Shown here: positions 1 through 6,488 of the stretch, in pieces | Layout of the letters: every line of letters begins with the position of its first letter | How positions within the stretch are numbered: the stretch's first letter is position 1 | Assembly (NCBI GenBank): GCA_946615455.1 | Contig: CAMOHN010000028.1 | Span: 1-9,811, forward strand | Direction of reading: 5' to 3' | Length of the DNA stretch: 9,811 bases | Source: an uncultured Bacteroidales bacterium | GTDB lineage: Bacteria; Bacteroidota; Bacteroidia; Bacteroidales; Paludibacteraceae | Notes under the pieces: model-generated | Databases searched by the model: none | Seen by the model: the letters and a program-made list of their open reading frames with translations, nothing else | What the model was told of the DNA's origin: nothing | Made by a program: the position numbers and the translations under genes

Positions 1-3
1 GGC

Positions 4-927
4 TTACCGATATTTGGCTTCGTCCGAGTCGCCTAATAGTGACAAGTAACTGTTGAAGCGGGACTCGCTGATTTGTCCTTCTTGTAAGGCCTGAAGTACG
101 GCACAACCCGGTTCGCCCGTATGAAGGCAGTTGGCATAGCGGCACTCTCGACCGATACGAAAAATCTCGCGGAAATAATGACTGACTTCTTCTTTCTCCA
201 TTTCCACCGAGCCGAACCCTTTGATGCCCGGTGTGTCAATGAGCCACCCCGTACCATAGGGGTACATCTCCGAATAGGTGGTGGTGTGCATGCCGGCATC
301 GTGCACTGCCGACAAGGCTGCGGTACGGGTCATTTCCTGTCCCAATAACGCGTTCAACAGGGTCGATTTGCCCACACCCGAATTGCCGGACAACAGACTT
401 ACTTTGCCTGCCAATAGCGGTTCCAATGCCGTGCGGTCAAGTTGCAACGCTGAAAGGGCGAGTGTCGTATAACCCAACGACTCATACAGTTGCTGCCACT
501 CATGCAGTTGCGCCTGCTCGCTGTCGTTCATCAGGTCAGTCTTATTGAAAATGAGCACGGCAGGTATCCGGTAAGCCTCGGCAGTGGCAAGAAAACGGTC
601 AATGAAAGTGGGCAAGGTGACAGGATGTGCCACCGTCACTACCAACACTGCCTGGTCCAGATTGGCAGCAAGGATATGTACCTGCTTGCTCAGGTTGGTT
701 GAGCGGCGTATGATGTAGTTGCGACGGGGCAGGATATCGGTCAACCAATTGGTGCCATCTGATTGTTGCTCCACCTCCACACGGTCGCCCACTGCGGCAG
801 GATTGGTGGAACGAATGCCGCGAATACGGAAGTTTCCTTTGATCTGGCACATTACAGGCGGCTGACTACGGTCGTCAGGCTGTACCAAATAGGCTGTTCC
901 AGTGGTTTTGATGACAAGTCCTTGCAT
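4..927 (-). CDS. rsgA: Ribosome small-subunit-dependent GTPase A (RsgA/YjeQ)
   Basis: Circularly permuted GTPase that acts in the cytoplasm on late 30S ribosomal subunits, promoting maturation and release of assembly factors. The 307-residue protein shows an N-terminal OB-fold region (about 1-75), then G motifs in the permuted order typical of the family: G4 NKTD at 128-131, P-loop GNSGVGKST at 181-189, the HTTT switch at 214-217 and G3 DTPG at 231-234. A C-terminal zinc site follows with Cys262, Cys267, His269 and Cys275 (C-x4-C-x-H-x5-C), as in E. coli RsgA. The frame stays open upstream to 1041, but that would overlap the preceding gene by 86 bp. MQGLVIK at 927 matches the usual family N-terminus, so I start there. 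It is the last visible gene of the pyrH-frr-barrel-rsgA run, 28 bp after the barrel gene. All catalytic motifs are intact. Confidence 0.96.
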   Translation of the reverse strand: MQGLVIKTTGTAYLVQPDDRSQPPVMCQIKGNFRIRGIRSTNPAAVGDRVEVEQQSDGTNWLTDILPRRNYIIRRSTNLSKQVHILAANLDQAVLVVTVAHPVTLPTFIDRFLATAEAYRIPAVLIFNKTDLMNDSEQAQLHEWQQLYESLGYTTLALSALQLDRTALEPLLAGKVSLLSGNSGVGKSTLLNALLGQEMTRTAALSAVHDAGMHTTTYSEMYPYGTGWLIDTPGIKGFGSVEMEKEEVSHYFREIFRIGRECRYANCLHTGEPGCAVLQALQEGQISESRFNSYLSLLGDSDEAKYR

Positions 928-955
928 ACGATTGATTGCCGTATAGGCTGTTGAT

Positions 956-2020
956 TTAGAATGCTTCAGTGGCAGAAAGATAGAACGAATAACTATCCCA
1001 TGTATTCCATGTCCGGTATAGGTTGTTGCGAGCCACATCAAAGCGGATGTTCACCTTGGCTTTGTTGATGGCGAACCGAAGTCCCAAACCGTACCCCACT
1101 TTGGGCATCGTCCACTGCCAATCATGGTAGTTGTACACATCGCCTACACCGGCAAACACTGTGCCGCTCAGTTGACGATACAAGGGAATGCGCAACTCGC
1201 CTTGCAGAGCCATTAAGGCCTGGTCGCGAAACATGTTGGCTCTTACACCACGTATCAAGTCCTCACCGCCAAGGGTGGGCTGCAACTGAAAAGGAATATC
1301 TTTTCCGAATGTCCATTGTGTCCGCAACTGCCATGCAAAAATCAGATCCTTGTAGATGGTCACAAACTGCCGCAGATCCGACGAGATGCTTTGCATACGG
1401 GCAAAATGTCCGTTGAGCGACTCATAGTGCATAACCGATGTCTGAAAAAACAAACCTCGCGACGGGTAGAAATGCACATCGCGTGTGTCATAGCATGCAA
1501 CTGCTCCTATCCCTGCCATCGAGACAACCGGCTCAATGTTGGTGTCCTCGTAGAGATAATGCACTTTGCCACCCATATACCAGTCTGCACCCAGTTGAGC
1601 CAACGCCGACACCTCTGCATCCACGCGACGCGATTGATAAGACTGACCCGGCTTGACCTCAAAACGATTGCCCGGCAAGAAATAAGTATCGGGATAATAC
1701 CTATAGCCGACATTATACTTCACAATCCATGTCCGCTCCTTGCCCAAATAGATTGTTCCCTTCGAATGAACATACCATTGGTTGTGAACAGACCATGCTC
1801 CCGACAATTGAACCATGGATGTTTGTCCTTGGTTCTGGCAGCGAAAGTAGCCTTGCACCGCACCGCCGAACACCCATCCGGTTTCAGGTGAGAGATTGAC
1901 CATAGGGACTCCTATGGCTGGCAAGTCTGTTATCTTGTTGTACCACACAGACTGACCGACTGCCTTGAAGGCAATCGACCAGAGCAAACACATTACAATC
2001 AGTCGGGAACGGCAGACCAT
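956..2020 (-). CDS. Omp85/D15 surface-antigen-type outer-membrane beta-barrel without POTRA domains
   Basis: Predicted outer-membrane beta-barrel of 354 residues. A signal peptide covers about 1-22 (basic start, hydrophobic 7-19, likely cleavage AVG/Q). The rest alternates polar and aromatic residues as beta-strands do. Two Omp85-type signatures are visible: DTRD plus FYPSRG at 178-189, and GGEDLIRGVR at 251-260, which corresponds to the lid-loop (V/I)RG(F/Y) element of BamA/TamA. The chain ends in Phe, as expected of the terminal beta-signal. There is no room for POTRA repeats before the barrel, so it is not a full BamA or TamA. It resembles the stand-alone surface antigen (D15-like) barrels common in Bacteroidota, and its substrate is unknown. 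Its ATG overlaps the frr stop by one base (TGATG), implying translational coupling. It separates frr from rsgA, an unexpected place for an envelope gene. Confidence 0.82.
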   Translation of the reverse strand: MVCRSRLIVMCLLWSIAFKAVGQSVWYNKITDLPAIGVPMVNLSPETGWVFGGAVQGYFRCQNQGQTSMVQLSGAWSVHNQWYVHSKGTIYLGKERTWIVKYNVGYRYYPDTYFLPGNRFEVKPGQSYQSRRVDAEVSALAQLGADWYMGGKVHYLYEDTNIEPVVSMAGIGAVACYDTRDVHFYPSRGLFFQTSVMHYESLNGHFARMQSISSDLRQFVTIYKDLIFAWQLRTQWTFGKDIPFQLQPTLGGEDLIRGVRANMFRDQALMALQGELRIPLYRQLSGTVFAGVGDVYNYHDWQWTMPKVGYGLGLRFAINKAKVNIRFDVARNNLYRTWNTWDSYSFYLSATEAF

Positions 2021-2580
2021 CAGACGGTCATTATCTCCTTCTCTTTCTTGGCATAGACTTCGTCCACCTGCTTGATGTACTTGTCATGTAACTTCTGCAC
2101 CTCGTTTTCGGCATCCTTTTCGGCATCTTCGGGCAGTCCTTCCTTGATTTGCTTCTTTAGGGTTTCGATGGCATCACGACGGGCATTACGAATGCTTACC
2201 TTGGCGTTTTCGGCTTCACCTTTGCACTGCTTGGCAAGCTCACGGCGACGCTCCTCGGTCAGCGGCGGGATAATCAAACGGATAACCTCACCGTTGTTGT
2301 TGGGGGCCAAGCCTATATTGGAGTTAATCAAGGCACGCTCGATATCTCCCAGCATTTTCTTCTCCCATGGCTGAATCTGGATGGTGCGGGCATCGGGGGT
2401 GGTGATGGTGGATACGGACGAGAGAGGGCTCATCTGACCATAATAGTCCACACGCACAGCATCCAAAATACGGGGACTGGCTTTGCCGGCACGGATATGT
2501 GCCAACGCATCGTCCAAATACATAACGGCTGCTTCCATCTGCTCGGAGGCTTCTTGCTGAATCTGTTTGGGGTCAATCAT
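2020..2580 (-). CDS. frr: Ribosome recycling factor
   Basis: Cytoplasmic factor that, with EF-G, splits post-termination ribosomes so they can start again. The 186-residue length is normal for the family. Hallmarks are present along the chain: RAGKASPRILD at 30-40, VDYYG at 44-48, the SPL turn at 51-53, PWEKKML at 71-77 followed by the IERAL helix, RLIIPPLTEERR at 101-112, and RNARRDA at 131-137 containing the conserved arginines of domain I. The C-terminal half is the long charged helix of the three-helix bundle. It lies 44 bp after pyrH, the common bacterial order. Its TGA overlaps the ATG of the next gene. The spacer upstream holds a 16-bp tandem repeat and no Shine-Dalgarno sequence, as is usual in Bacteroidota. 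Confidence 0.98.
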   Translation of the reverse strand: MIDPKQIQQEASEQMEAAVMYLDDALAHIRAGKASPRILDAVRVDYYGQMSPLSSVSTITTPDARTIQIQPWEKKMLGDIERALINSNIGLAPNNNGEVIRLIIPPLTEERRRELAKQCKGEAENAKVSIRNARRDAIETLKKQIKEGLPEDAEKDAENEVQKLHDKYIKQVDEVYAKKEKEIMTV

Positions 2581-2588
2581 AAATTATG

Positions 2589-2620
2589 GATTTAAAGATT
2601 TGAAGATTTAAAGATTTGAT
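2589..2620. repeat. Two-copy 16-bp tandem repeat between pyrH and frr
   Basis: Two adjacent 16-bp units, gatttaaagatttgaa (2589-2604) and gatttaaagatttgat (2605-2620), identical at 15 of 16 positions. They fill most of the 44-bp spacer between the pyrH stop and the frr start. Each unit itself contains the shorter GATTT element twice. There is no promoter consensus or strong hairpin here, and the function is unknown. Confidence 0.85.
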
Positions 2621-2624
2621 TTCC

Positions 2625-3329
2625 TCATGGTTTAACCAGCGTACCTATCGGTTCGCCGTTTATGACACGCTGCAGATTACCCACTGTGTCCATATCGAAT
2701 ACATAGATGGGCATCTTGTTCTCCATGCACAGCGTGATGGCCGTCAAATCCATCACTTTGAGGTGTCGGCGGAGCACTTCGTCGTAGGTGATTTCGGTGA
2801 ACTTGGTGGCAGTAGGATCTTTTTCGGGGTCAGCCGTATAGATGCCATCCACGCGAGTGCCCTTGAATAGGATGTCCGCCTCTATCTCAATGGCTTTGAG
2901 CGAGGAAGCACTGTCCGTCGTAAAATACGGATTACCCGTACCGGCAGCAAAGATGACCACATTGCCCTTATTGAGCAAACGGACGGCTTTGTCTTTGCTG
3001 AAATACTCGCCGATGGGTTCCATTCGCACATTGGTCATGACGCGCACTTTCTGCCCTATGGCTTCCAATGCCGAAGACAATGCCAAAGCATTGATGACTG
3101 TGGCAAGCATGCCCATCTGATCACCTTTGACGCGGTCAAAACCTTTCTGCGAACCGCTCAAGCCGCGAAAGATATTCCCCCCGCCAATTACGATGCCAAT
3201 CTGTACACCAAGAATTGCCAAATCCTTGATTTGCACAGCATACTGTTGCAGACGCTCACTATCTATGCCATGCCCCTGTTTGCCGGCAAGGCTCTCGCCG
3301 GACAACTTGAGTAAAATGCGCTTGTACAT
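2625..3329 (-). CDS. pyrH: UMP kinase (uridylate kinase)
   Basis: Phosphorylates UMP to UDP with ATP in pyrimidine nucleotide synthesis. This is the bacterial hexameric amino-acid-kinase-fold enzyme, cytoplasmic. The 234 residues match the usual family length. Motifs seen: KLSGES at 8-13 (ATP phosphate binding), GGGNIFRG at 49-56, DQMGM at 70-74, TGNPYFTTD at 131-139 (UMP binding), and DGIYTADP at 161-168 with MDLTA at 193-197 (nucleotide-binding part of the C-terminal half). First gene of the minus-strand unit. Its promoter at 3362-3394 would give a leader of roughly 25-30 nt. The start at 3329 gives the standard MYKRILLKLSGE beginning. The bases before it are A/G-rich but contain no AGGAGG-type site. 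Confidence 0.98.
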   Translation of the reverse strand: MYKRILLKLSGESLAGKQGHGIDSERLQQYAVQIKDLAILGVQIGIVIGGGNIFRGLSGSQKGFDRVKGDQMGMLATVINALALSSALEAIGQKVRVMTNVRMEPIGEYFSKDKAVRLLNKGNVVIFAAGTGNPYFTTDSASSLKAIEIEADILFKGTRVDGIYTADPEKDPTATKFTEITYDEVLRRHLKVMDLTAITLCMENKMPIYVFDMDTVGNLQRVINGEPIGTLVKP

Positions 3330-3361
3330 ATCTGTTCTTGCTTTTCTCTATAATGACGCGG

Positions 3362-3394
3362 CAAAAATAAGGCTATCTTTTGGTAAAATCAAAA
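3362..3394 (-). promoter_or_regulatory. Bacteroidota-type promoter for pyrH
   Basis: Read on the minus strand: TTTTG at 3394-3390 (-33 element), exactly 20 bp, then TATTTTTG at 3369-3362, fitting the TAnnTTTG -7 consensus used by the primary sigma factor of Bacteroides and relatives. The predicted transcription start is near 3356, about 27 nt before the pyrH ATG. A perfect AT-only inverted repeat (3384-3399) overlaps the -33 element. Confidence 0.72.
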
Positions 3395-3439
3395 TTTTAT
3401 GTGCAAGCATACAGGAAAAACAGAAAATAGCCGTAAAAG

Positions 3440-3472
3440 TTTTGCCCGTCCGAATATCTTGCCCTACTTTTG
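3440..3472 (+). promoter_or_regulatory. Bacteroidota-type promoter for the GT4-to-HAD operon
   Basis: TTTTG at 3440-3444, a 20-bp spacer, then TACTTTTG at 3465-3472, which matches TAnnTTTG. The start of transcription should fall near 3478-3480, giving a leader of only about 18 nt. Because the -7 element covers an in-frame ATG at 3470, that codon would not be in the mRNA, which supports 3497 as the translation start of the glycosyltransferase. I found no comparable promoter in the later spacers. Confidence 0.72.
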
Positions 3473-3496
3473 CGGCGAATCATAATTAGTGAGTCT

Positions 3497-4654
3497 ATGA
3501 AGATACTTTTCGCACTGGATACCTATCGGACTAACAACAACGGCACGTCTATCTCGGCGCAACGTTTTGCCGAAGTGTTACGCAAACATGGACATGAGGT
3601 CAGAATACTTGCCACCGACGAACGGTATGGTAAACAAACGGGGTTGCATGAGGACACCTATGTGCTTCGAGAGATCAAAATACCTATCTTTAACGACCTG
3701 ATTCACAAACACGGTTTCCGTTTTGCTAAGATAGATAAGAAGATTATACGCGAGGCTGTTGAATGGGCGGATGTAGTGCATTGTTTCATGCCCTTCTTGC
3801 TCACTCGGGCAGTCAAACGCGAAACAGACAGGCAAGGCAAACCCTGCACAGCCGCTTTTCATATTCAGCCCGAGAACATCACCAGTAGCATCAATATGGG
3901 CAAAATCAAGCCCGTCACATCCTTTGTGTATGAACTGTGGTGGCAAATCATCTATCGTAAGTTCGCGCACATACATTGCCCCAGCAAGTTTATGGCCGAC
4001 CAGTTGCGACAGCACGGCTACAAAGGGACGCTCTATCCCATTTCCAACGGCATTGACCCTTCCTTCACCTATCGCAAGAAACCCAAAGACCCACAGTGGG
4101 GAGACAAGTTCCTTGTCATCATGACCGGCCGACTCGCCAACGAGAAACGGCAGGATATTCTTCTGCATGCCGCAGATATTTCCATCTATCGTGACCGTAT
4201 TCAGCTCATCTTTGCCGGCAAAGGACCGGAACTGAAAAAGTACCAACGCATGGGGGCTCAACTGCCCAATCCTCCCGTATTTGGCTATTACAACCGTGAA
4301 GAACTGCAAGACCTGCTTTCACAGGCTGACCTCTATGTGCACACCAGCGATATGGAGAGCGAAGCCATCGGCTGTATTGAAGGCTTTGCCATGGGACTGG
4401 TACCCGTCATCTCGGACAGCAAATTGTCTGCTACCGGCCAGTTCGCTCTGGACAAACGCAGCCTCTTCCACGAGGGTGACCCACATGACCTGGCGGCAAC
4501 CATGGACTATTGGCTCTCACACACCAAAGAAAGACACGAGATGGAAAAAGAATATGCCGCCTTTGCCGGACAATATCAATTGGAAGAGTCCGTCAAACAG
4601 TTCGAACAAATGCTTAATAACCAGATAGAAGAGACAAAAAGAAGTAAGAAATAA
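3497..4654 (+). CDS. GT4 family glycosyltransferase (GT-B fold), probably membrane-associated
   Basis: Retaining GT-B glycosyltransferase of 385 residues that moves a sugar from a nucleotide-sugar donor to an unidentified acceptor. Seen: the N-terminal MKILFALDTY strand and glycine loop NNNGTSIS (13-20), HIQPENITS (122-130) in the acceptor domain, ISNGID (182-187) at the domain junction, GRLANEK with Arg212 and Lys217 (diphosphate contacts), and the EX7E motif Glu287/Glu295, followed by GLVPVISDSKLSATGQFA. A basic and aromatic stretch at 137-155 could dock on the inner membrane, as in diacylglycerol and ceramide glycosyltransferases. There is no signal peptide or obvious transmembrane helix. 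First gene of the plus-strand unit, 5 bp before the next gene. Lipid glycosylation is inferred from class and neighbours. Capsule or glycan synthesis is an alternative. Confidence 0.88.
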   Translation: MKILFALDTYRTNNNGTSISAQRFAEVLRKHGHEVRILATDERYGKQTGLHEDTYVLREIKIPIFNDLIHKHGFRFAKIDKKIIREAVEWADVVHCFMPFLLTRAVKRETDRQGKPCTAAFHIQPENITSSINMGKIKPVTSFVYELWWQIIYRKFAHIHCPSKFMADQLRQHGYKGTLYPISNGIDPSFTYRKKPKDPQWGDKFLVIMTGRLANEKRQDILLHAADISIYRDRIQLIFAGKGPELKKYQRMGAQLPNPPVFGYYNREELQDLLSQADLYVHTSDMESEAIGCIEGFAMGLVPVISDSKLSATGQFALDKRSLFHEGDPHDLAATMDYWLSHTKERHEMEKEYAAFAGQYQLEESVKQFEQMLNNQIEETKRSKK

Positions 4655-4659
4655 GAAAT

Positions 4660-5622
4660 ATGAATAAACGAATCATCTTTTTTTGTATTGCCTTTATAGG
4701 ATTGGGCTGCTTGTACGCACAAGAGCGTATTGAGTCGGTGCCCTTTGGTGATATGGAACAATGGGCTGTTCGTTATATCAAAGAATCGCGCATCATTGGC
4801 GGCAAGACACGCGTCTTATATGCTATTTCACCAACCGACACCATCCGCAAAAACGAGGCTTTCGTCTATGGTAAACAAGGCTGTCCATGGACGGTCAGCA
4901 GTGCCTATGCTCGCGTGGCAGGTATTGACAAAGCCTCCGGTTCCGTCCGCCCTGACAAACACGGCAACGGGCTTTGCTGCCGGTTGGACAGCAAGATGGA
5001 TAGCGTCATTGCCATGGGAATCATACGTCTCAAAGTGTTGGTTTCGGGTACTATATTCACCGGAAAAACACTCGAACCCGTCACCAAAGAAGGTGCTGAC
5101 GACCCCTATTCGGTGGTAGATATGGGGGTTCCCTTTACCGGCAGACCGACTACCATGATGCTTGACTATAAAGCCCGCGTGGAGGATTCGGACGAACTCA
5201 TCAGTGCCAAAGCCGTTTCGCGCCCCACCAAACTGAAAGGTCGAGATGCAGCCGAGATGTTCATCCTGCTGCAAAAGCGTTGGGAAGATGCCGATGGCAA
5301 CCTGCACGCCTTGCGCGTAGGAACAGGTTATGAACGCGTCTATAACTCCATCGGATGGCAGCATGACCACCGCATCCCCATCTATTACGGCAGCCAACTG
5401 ATACAACAAAGCGGATACCAAGACTATATGGGCATAGGCAAACATGTGTTCAAAGCCCGTAACTCAAAGGGCAAAATGGTGCTCATCAACGAAGAAGGGT
5501 TCAGCAACGACGCACCAACCCACATGATCATCATCTGCTCGTCCGGTTGCCACGAAGCCTTTGTCGGTCACGCAGGCAATACACTTTGGGTGGACAATAT
5601 CCGCCTTGTATATGCTCAATAA
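4660..5622 (+). CDS. Secreted PCMD-like (putative carbohydrate metabolism domain) protein
   Basis: Exported protein of 320 residues with a signal peptide at about 1-20 (MNKR, a hydrophobic core, cleavage LYA/QE). A cysteine at 17 is not in a good lipobox, so a lipoprotein is possible but less likely. The mature chain seems all-beta. Its C-terminal part is consistent with the Bacteroidota PCMD family: VPFTGRPTTMMLDYKA at 157-172, TKLKGRDAAEMFILLQKR from 190, and the closing SSGCHEAFVGHAGNTLWVDN at 294-313 leading into the last strand IRLVY. That end looks like a carbohydrate-binding beta-sandwich of the SSS..G..F.GA.GS.L.VDDV type. PCMD proteins are usually lipoproteins or adhesin-like parts of glycan loci; no catalytic role is established. 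I see no catalytic residues with confidence. It sits between the GT4 gene (5 bp) and the esterase gene (9 bp). The family call is from recalled patterns. Confidence 0.7.
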   Translation: MNKRIIFFCIAFIGLGCLYAQERIESVPFGDMEQWAVRYIKESRIIGGKTRVLYAISPTDTIRKNEAFVYGKQGCPWTVSSAYARVAGIDKASGSVRPDKHGNGLCCRLDSKMDSVIAMGIIRLKVLVSGTIFTGKTLEPVTKEGADDPYSVVDMGVPFTGRPTTMMLDYKARVEDSDELISAKAVSRPTKLKGRDAAEMFILLQKRWEDADGNLHALRVGTGYERVYNSIGWQHDHRIPIYYGSQLIQQSGYQDYMGIGKHVFKARNSKGKMVLINEEGFSNDAPTHMIIICSSGCHEAFVGHAGNTLWVDNIRLVYAQ

Positions 5623-5631
5623 CAAACGATT

Positions 5632-6444
5632 ATGTCTATTCGTAAATGGGGATTATTTGGGATATGTGCATTGGCGTTACAAGTCCTTGCACAAGGACGA
5701 ATAGAGCGTTTTGAAATGCCCACCAACTCGGCATTGAACGACCGACCGATTCTGTTTTATGTGCCTGCCGACTACAGCGAACAAGACACAACACGCTATC
5801 CCGTATTGTACCTGTTTCACGGGGTGAACGGCGACGAGAACTCATGGTCCGTTGATGGAAACATACAAGTCGTGTTGGACAGCATGATTAACAATCACAT
5901 CATTCGGCCGTGCATTGTGGTCATGCCCAATACCAATTCCGGCAAATACATCTGGAATAAGCACGATCGAAGCACACTACGTAACTTGTTAGGTTATTTC
6001 AAAAACCGCAAGGGCAACTTCATGCTTTACTTTGAAGAGATTGCCGCTACCACCGACTCGCTCTACCGAATTTGTCCCGACCCGACCGACCACGCTATAG
6101 CCGGCTTGTCCAACGGAGCGTTTCAGGCAGCCGTCGTGTCAAGTATGTATCCGGGACAATTCGCATGGGTGGGGTTGTTCTCACCCGTTGTCTTCAAACA
6201 ACAGGTCCCCGATGTGGGCGAAGAGTGGTGCATGAACCCTTCTTTGCCCAACGGGACACGCTATTGGATCAGCGTCGGCGATGTGGATATATTCCGTTCG
6301 TATGGCGTGCGCTATGCCCAAAAACTGCGCAAGAAACACATACCTTGTGTCTTGGTCAGCGACAAGGGCGGACACAATTGGCGCGTGTGGCAAACCGATT
6401 TAGAGCGATTTGTCCGCACCGTCTATCCTTTTGATACAGATTAA
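5632..6444 (+). CDS. Secreted alpha/beta-hydrolase, esterase D/feruloyl-esterase-like family
   Basis: Exported serine hydrolase of 270 residues. A signal peptide covers about 1-20 (MSIRKW, hydrophobic 7-19, cleavage VLA/QG). The esterase-family core follows: strand RYPVLYLFHG with oxyanion-hole region HGVNGDENSW (63-72), nucleophile elbow GLSNG with Ser160, probable acid Asp219 (or Asp217) in VGDVDIF, and His248 in GGHNW. This is the arrangement seen in esterase D, feruloyl/acetyl esterases, Fes-type enterobactin esterases and mycolyltransferases. The substrate cannot be read from sequence; deacylation of a glycan or a lipid in the periplasm is plausible. It lies 9 bp after the PCMD-like gene, with which it shares the mature N-terminal pattern Q-x-R-I-E. 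The start gives a clean signal peptide. The triad is complete. Confidence 0.87.
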   Translation: MSIRKWGLFGICALALQVLAQGRIERFEMPTNSALNDRPILFYVPADYSEQDTTRYPVLYLFHGVNGDENSWSVDGNIQVVLDSMINNHIIRPCIVVMPNTNSGKYIWNKHDRSTLRNLLGYFKNRKGNFMLYFEEIAATTDSLYRICPDPTDHAIAGLSNGAFQAAVVSSMYPGQFAWVGLFSPVVFKQQVPDVGEEWCMNPSLPNGTRYWISVGDVDIFRSYGVRYAQKLRKKHIPCVLVSDKGGHNWRVWQTDLERFVRTVYPFDTD

Positions 6445-6449
6445 AAACA

Positions 6450-6480
6450 CCCCCTCAATCCCCCATCATACAACAACCCC
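6450..6480. repeat. C-tract-rich spacer before the GH3-family gene
   Basis: The 44-bp gap between the esterase stop and the GH3 start holds runs of five, five and four cytosines (6450-6454, 6460-6464, 6477-6480). The first two flank TCAAT. There is no TAnnTTTG promoter and no stable stem I can draw. The mRNA leader would be C-rich and unstructured; on the minus strand it reads as three G-runs. Confidence 0.6.
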
Positions 6481-6488
6481 ATTACTAT

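Noticed and set aside
928..1041. In-frame upstream extension of rsgA (38 extra codons)
   Set aside because: It would overlap the barrel gene by 86 bp and adds sequence unlike RsgA. MQGLVIK at 927 is the family-like start.
1316..1891. 191-codon open frame on the plus strand
   Set aside because: Antisense to the barrel gene; rich in Cys and His with no family resemblance.
2030..2044. AAGGAGATAATG (minus strand), a Shine-Dalgarno-like site with ATG near the frr end
   Set aside because: It encodes the frr residues K-E-I-M, and its ATG would give a three-residue peptide. It is too far (about 14 nt) from the barrel start to be a normal ribosome site.
3374..3382. TATCTTTTG as another plus-strand -7 element
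   Set aside because: It has three rather than two bases between TA and TTTG, and no TTG about 20 bp upstream.
3470..3496. Nine-codon upstream start of the glycosyltransferase
   Set aside because: The ATG at 3470 lies inside the -7 promoter element, and MKILFALDTY at 3497 is the typical first strand of GT4 enzymes.
3578..4309. 243-codon open frame on the minus strand
   Set aside because: Antisense to the glycosyltransferase and without recognisable domains; a shadow of the real gene.
6450..6480. G-quadruplex on the minus strand
   Set aside because: Only three G-runs are present, so a standard intramolecular four-tract structure cannot form.
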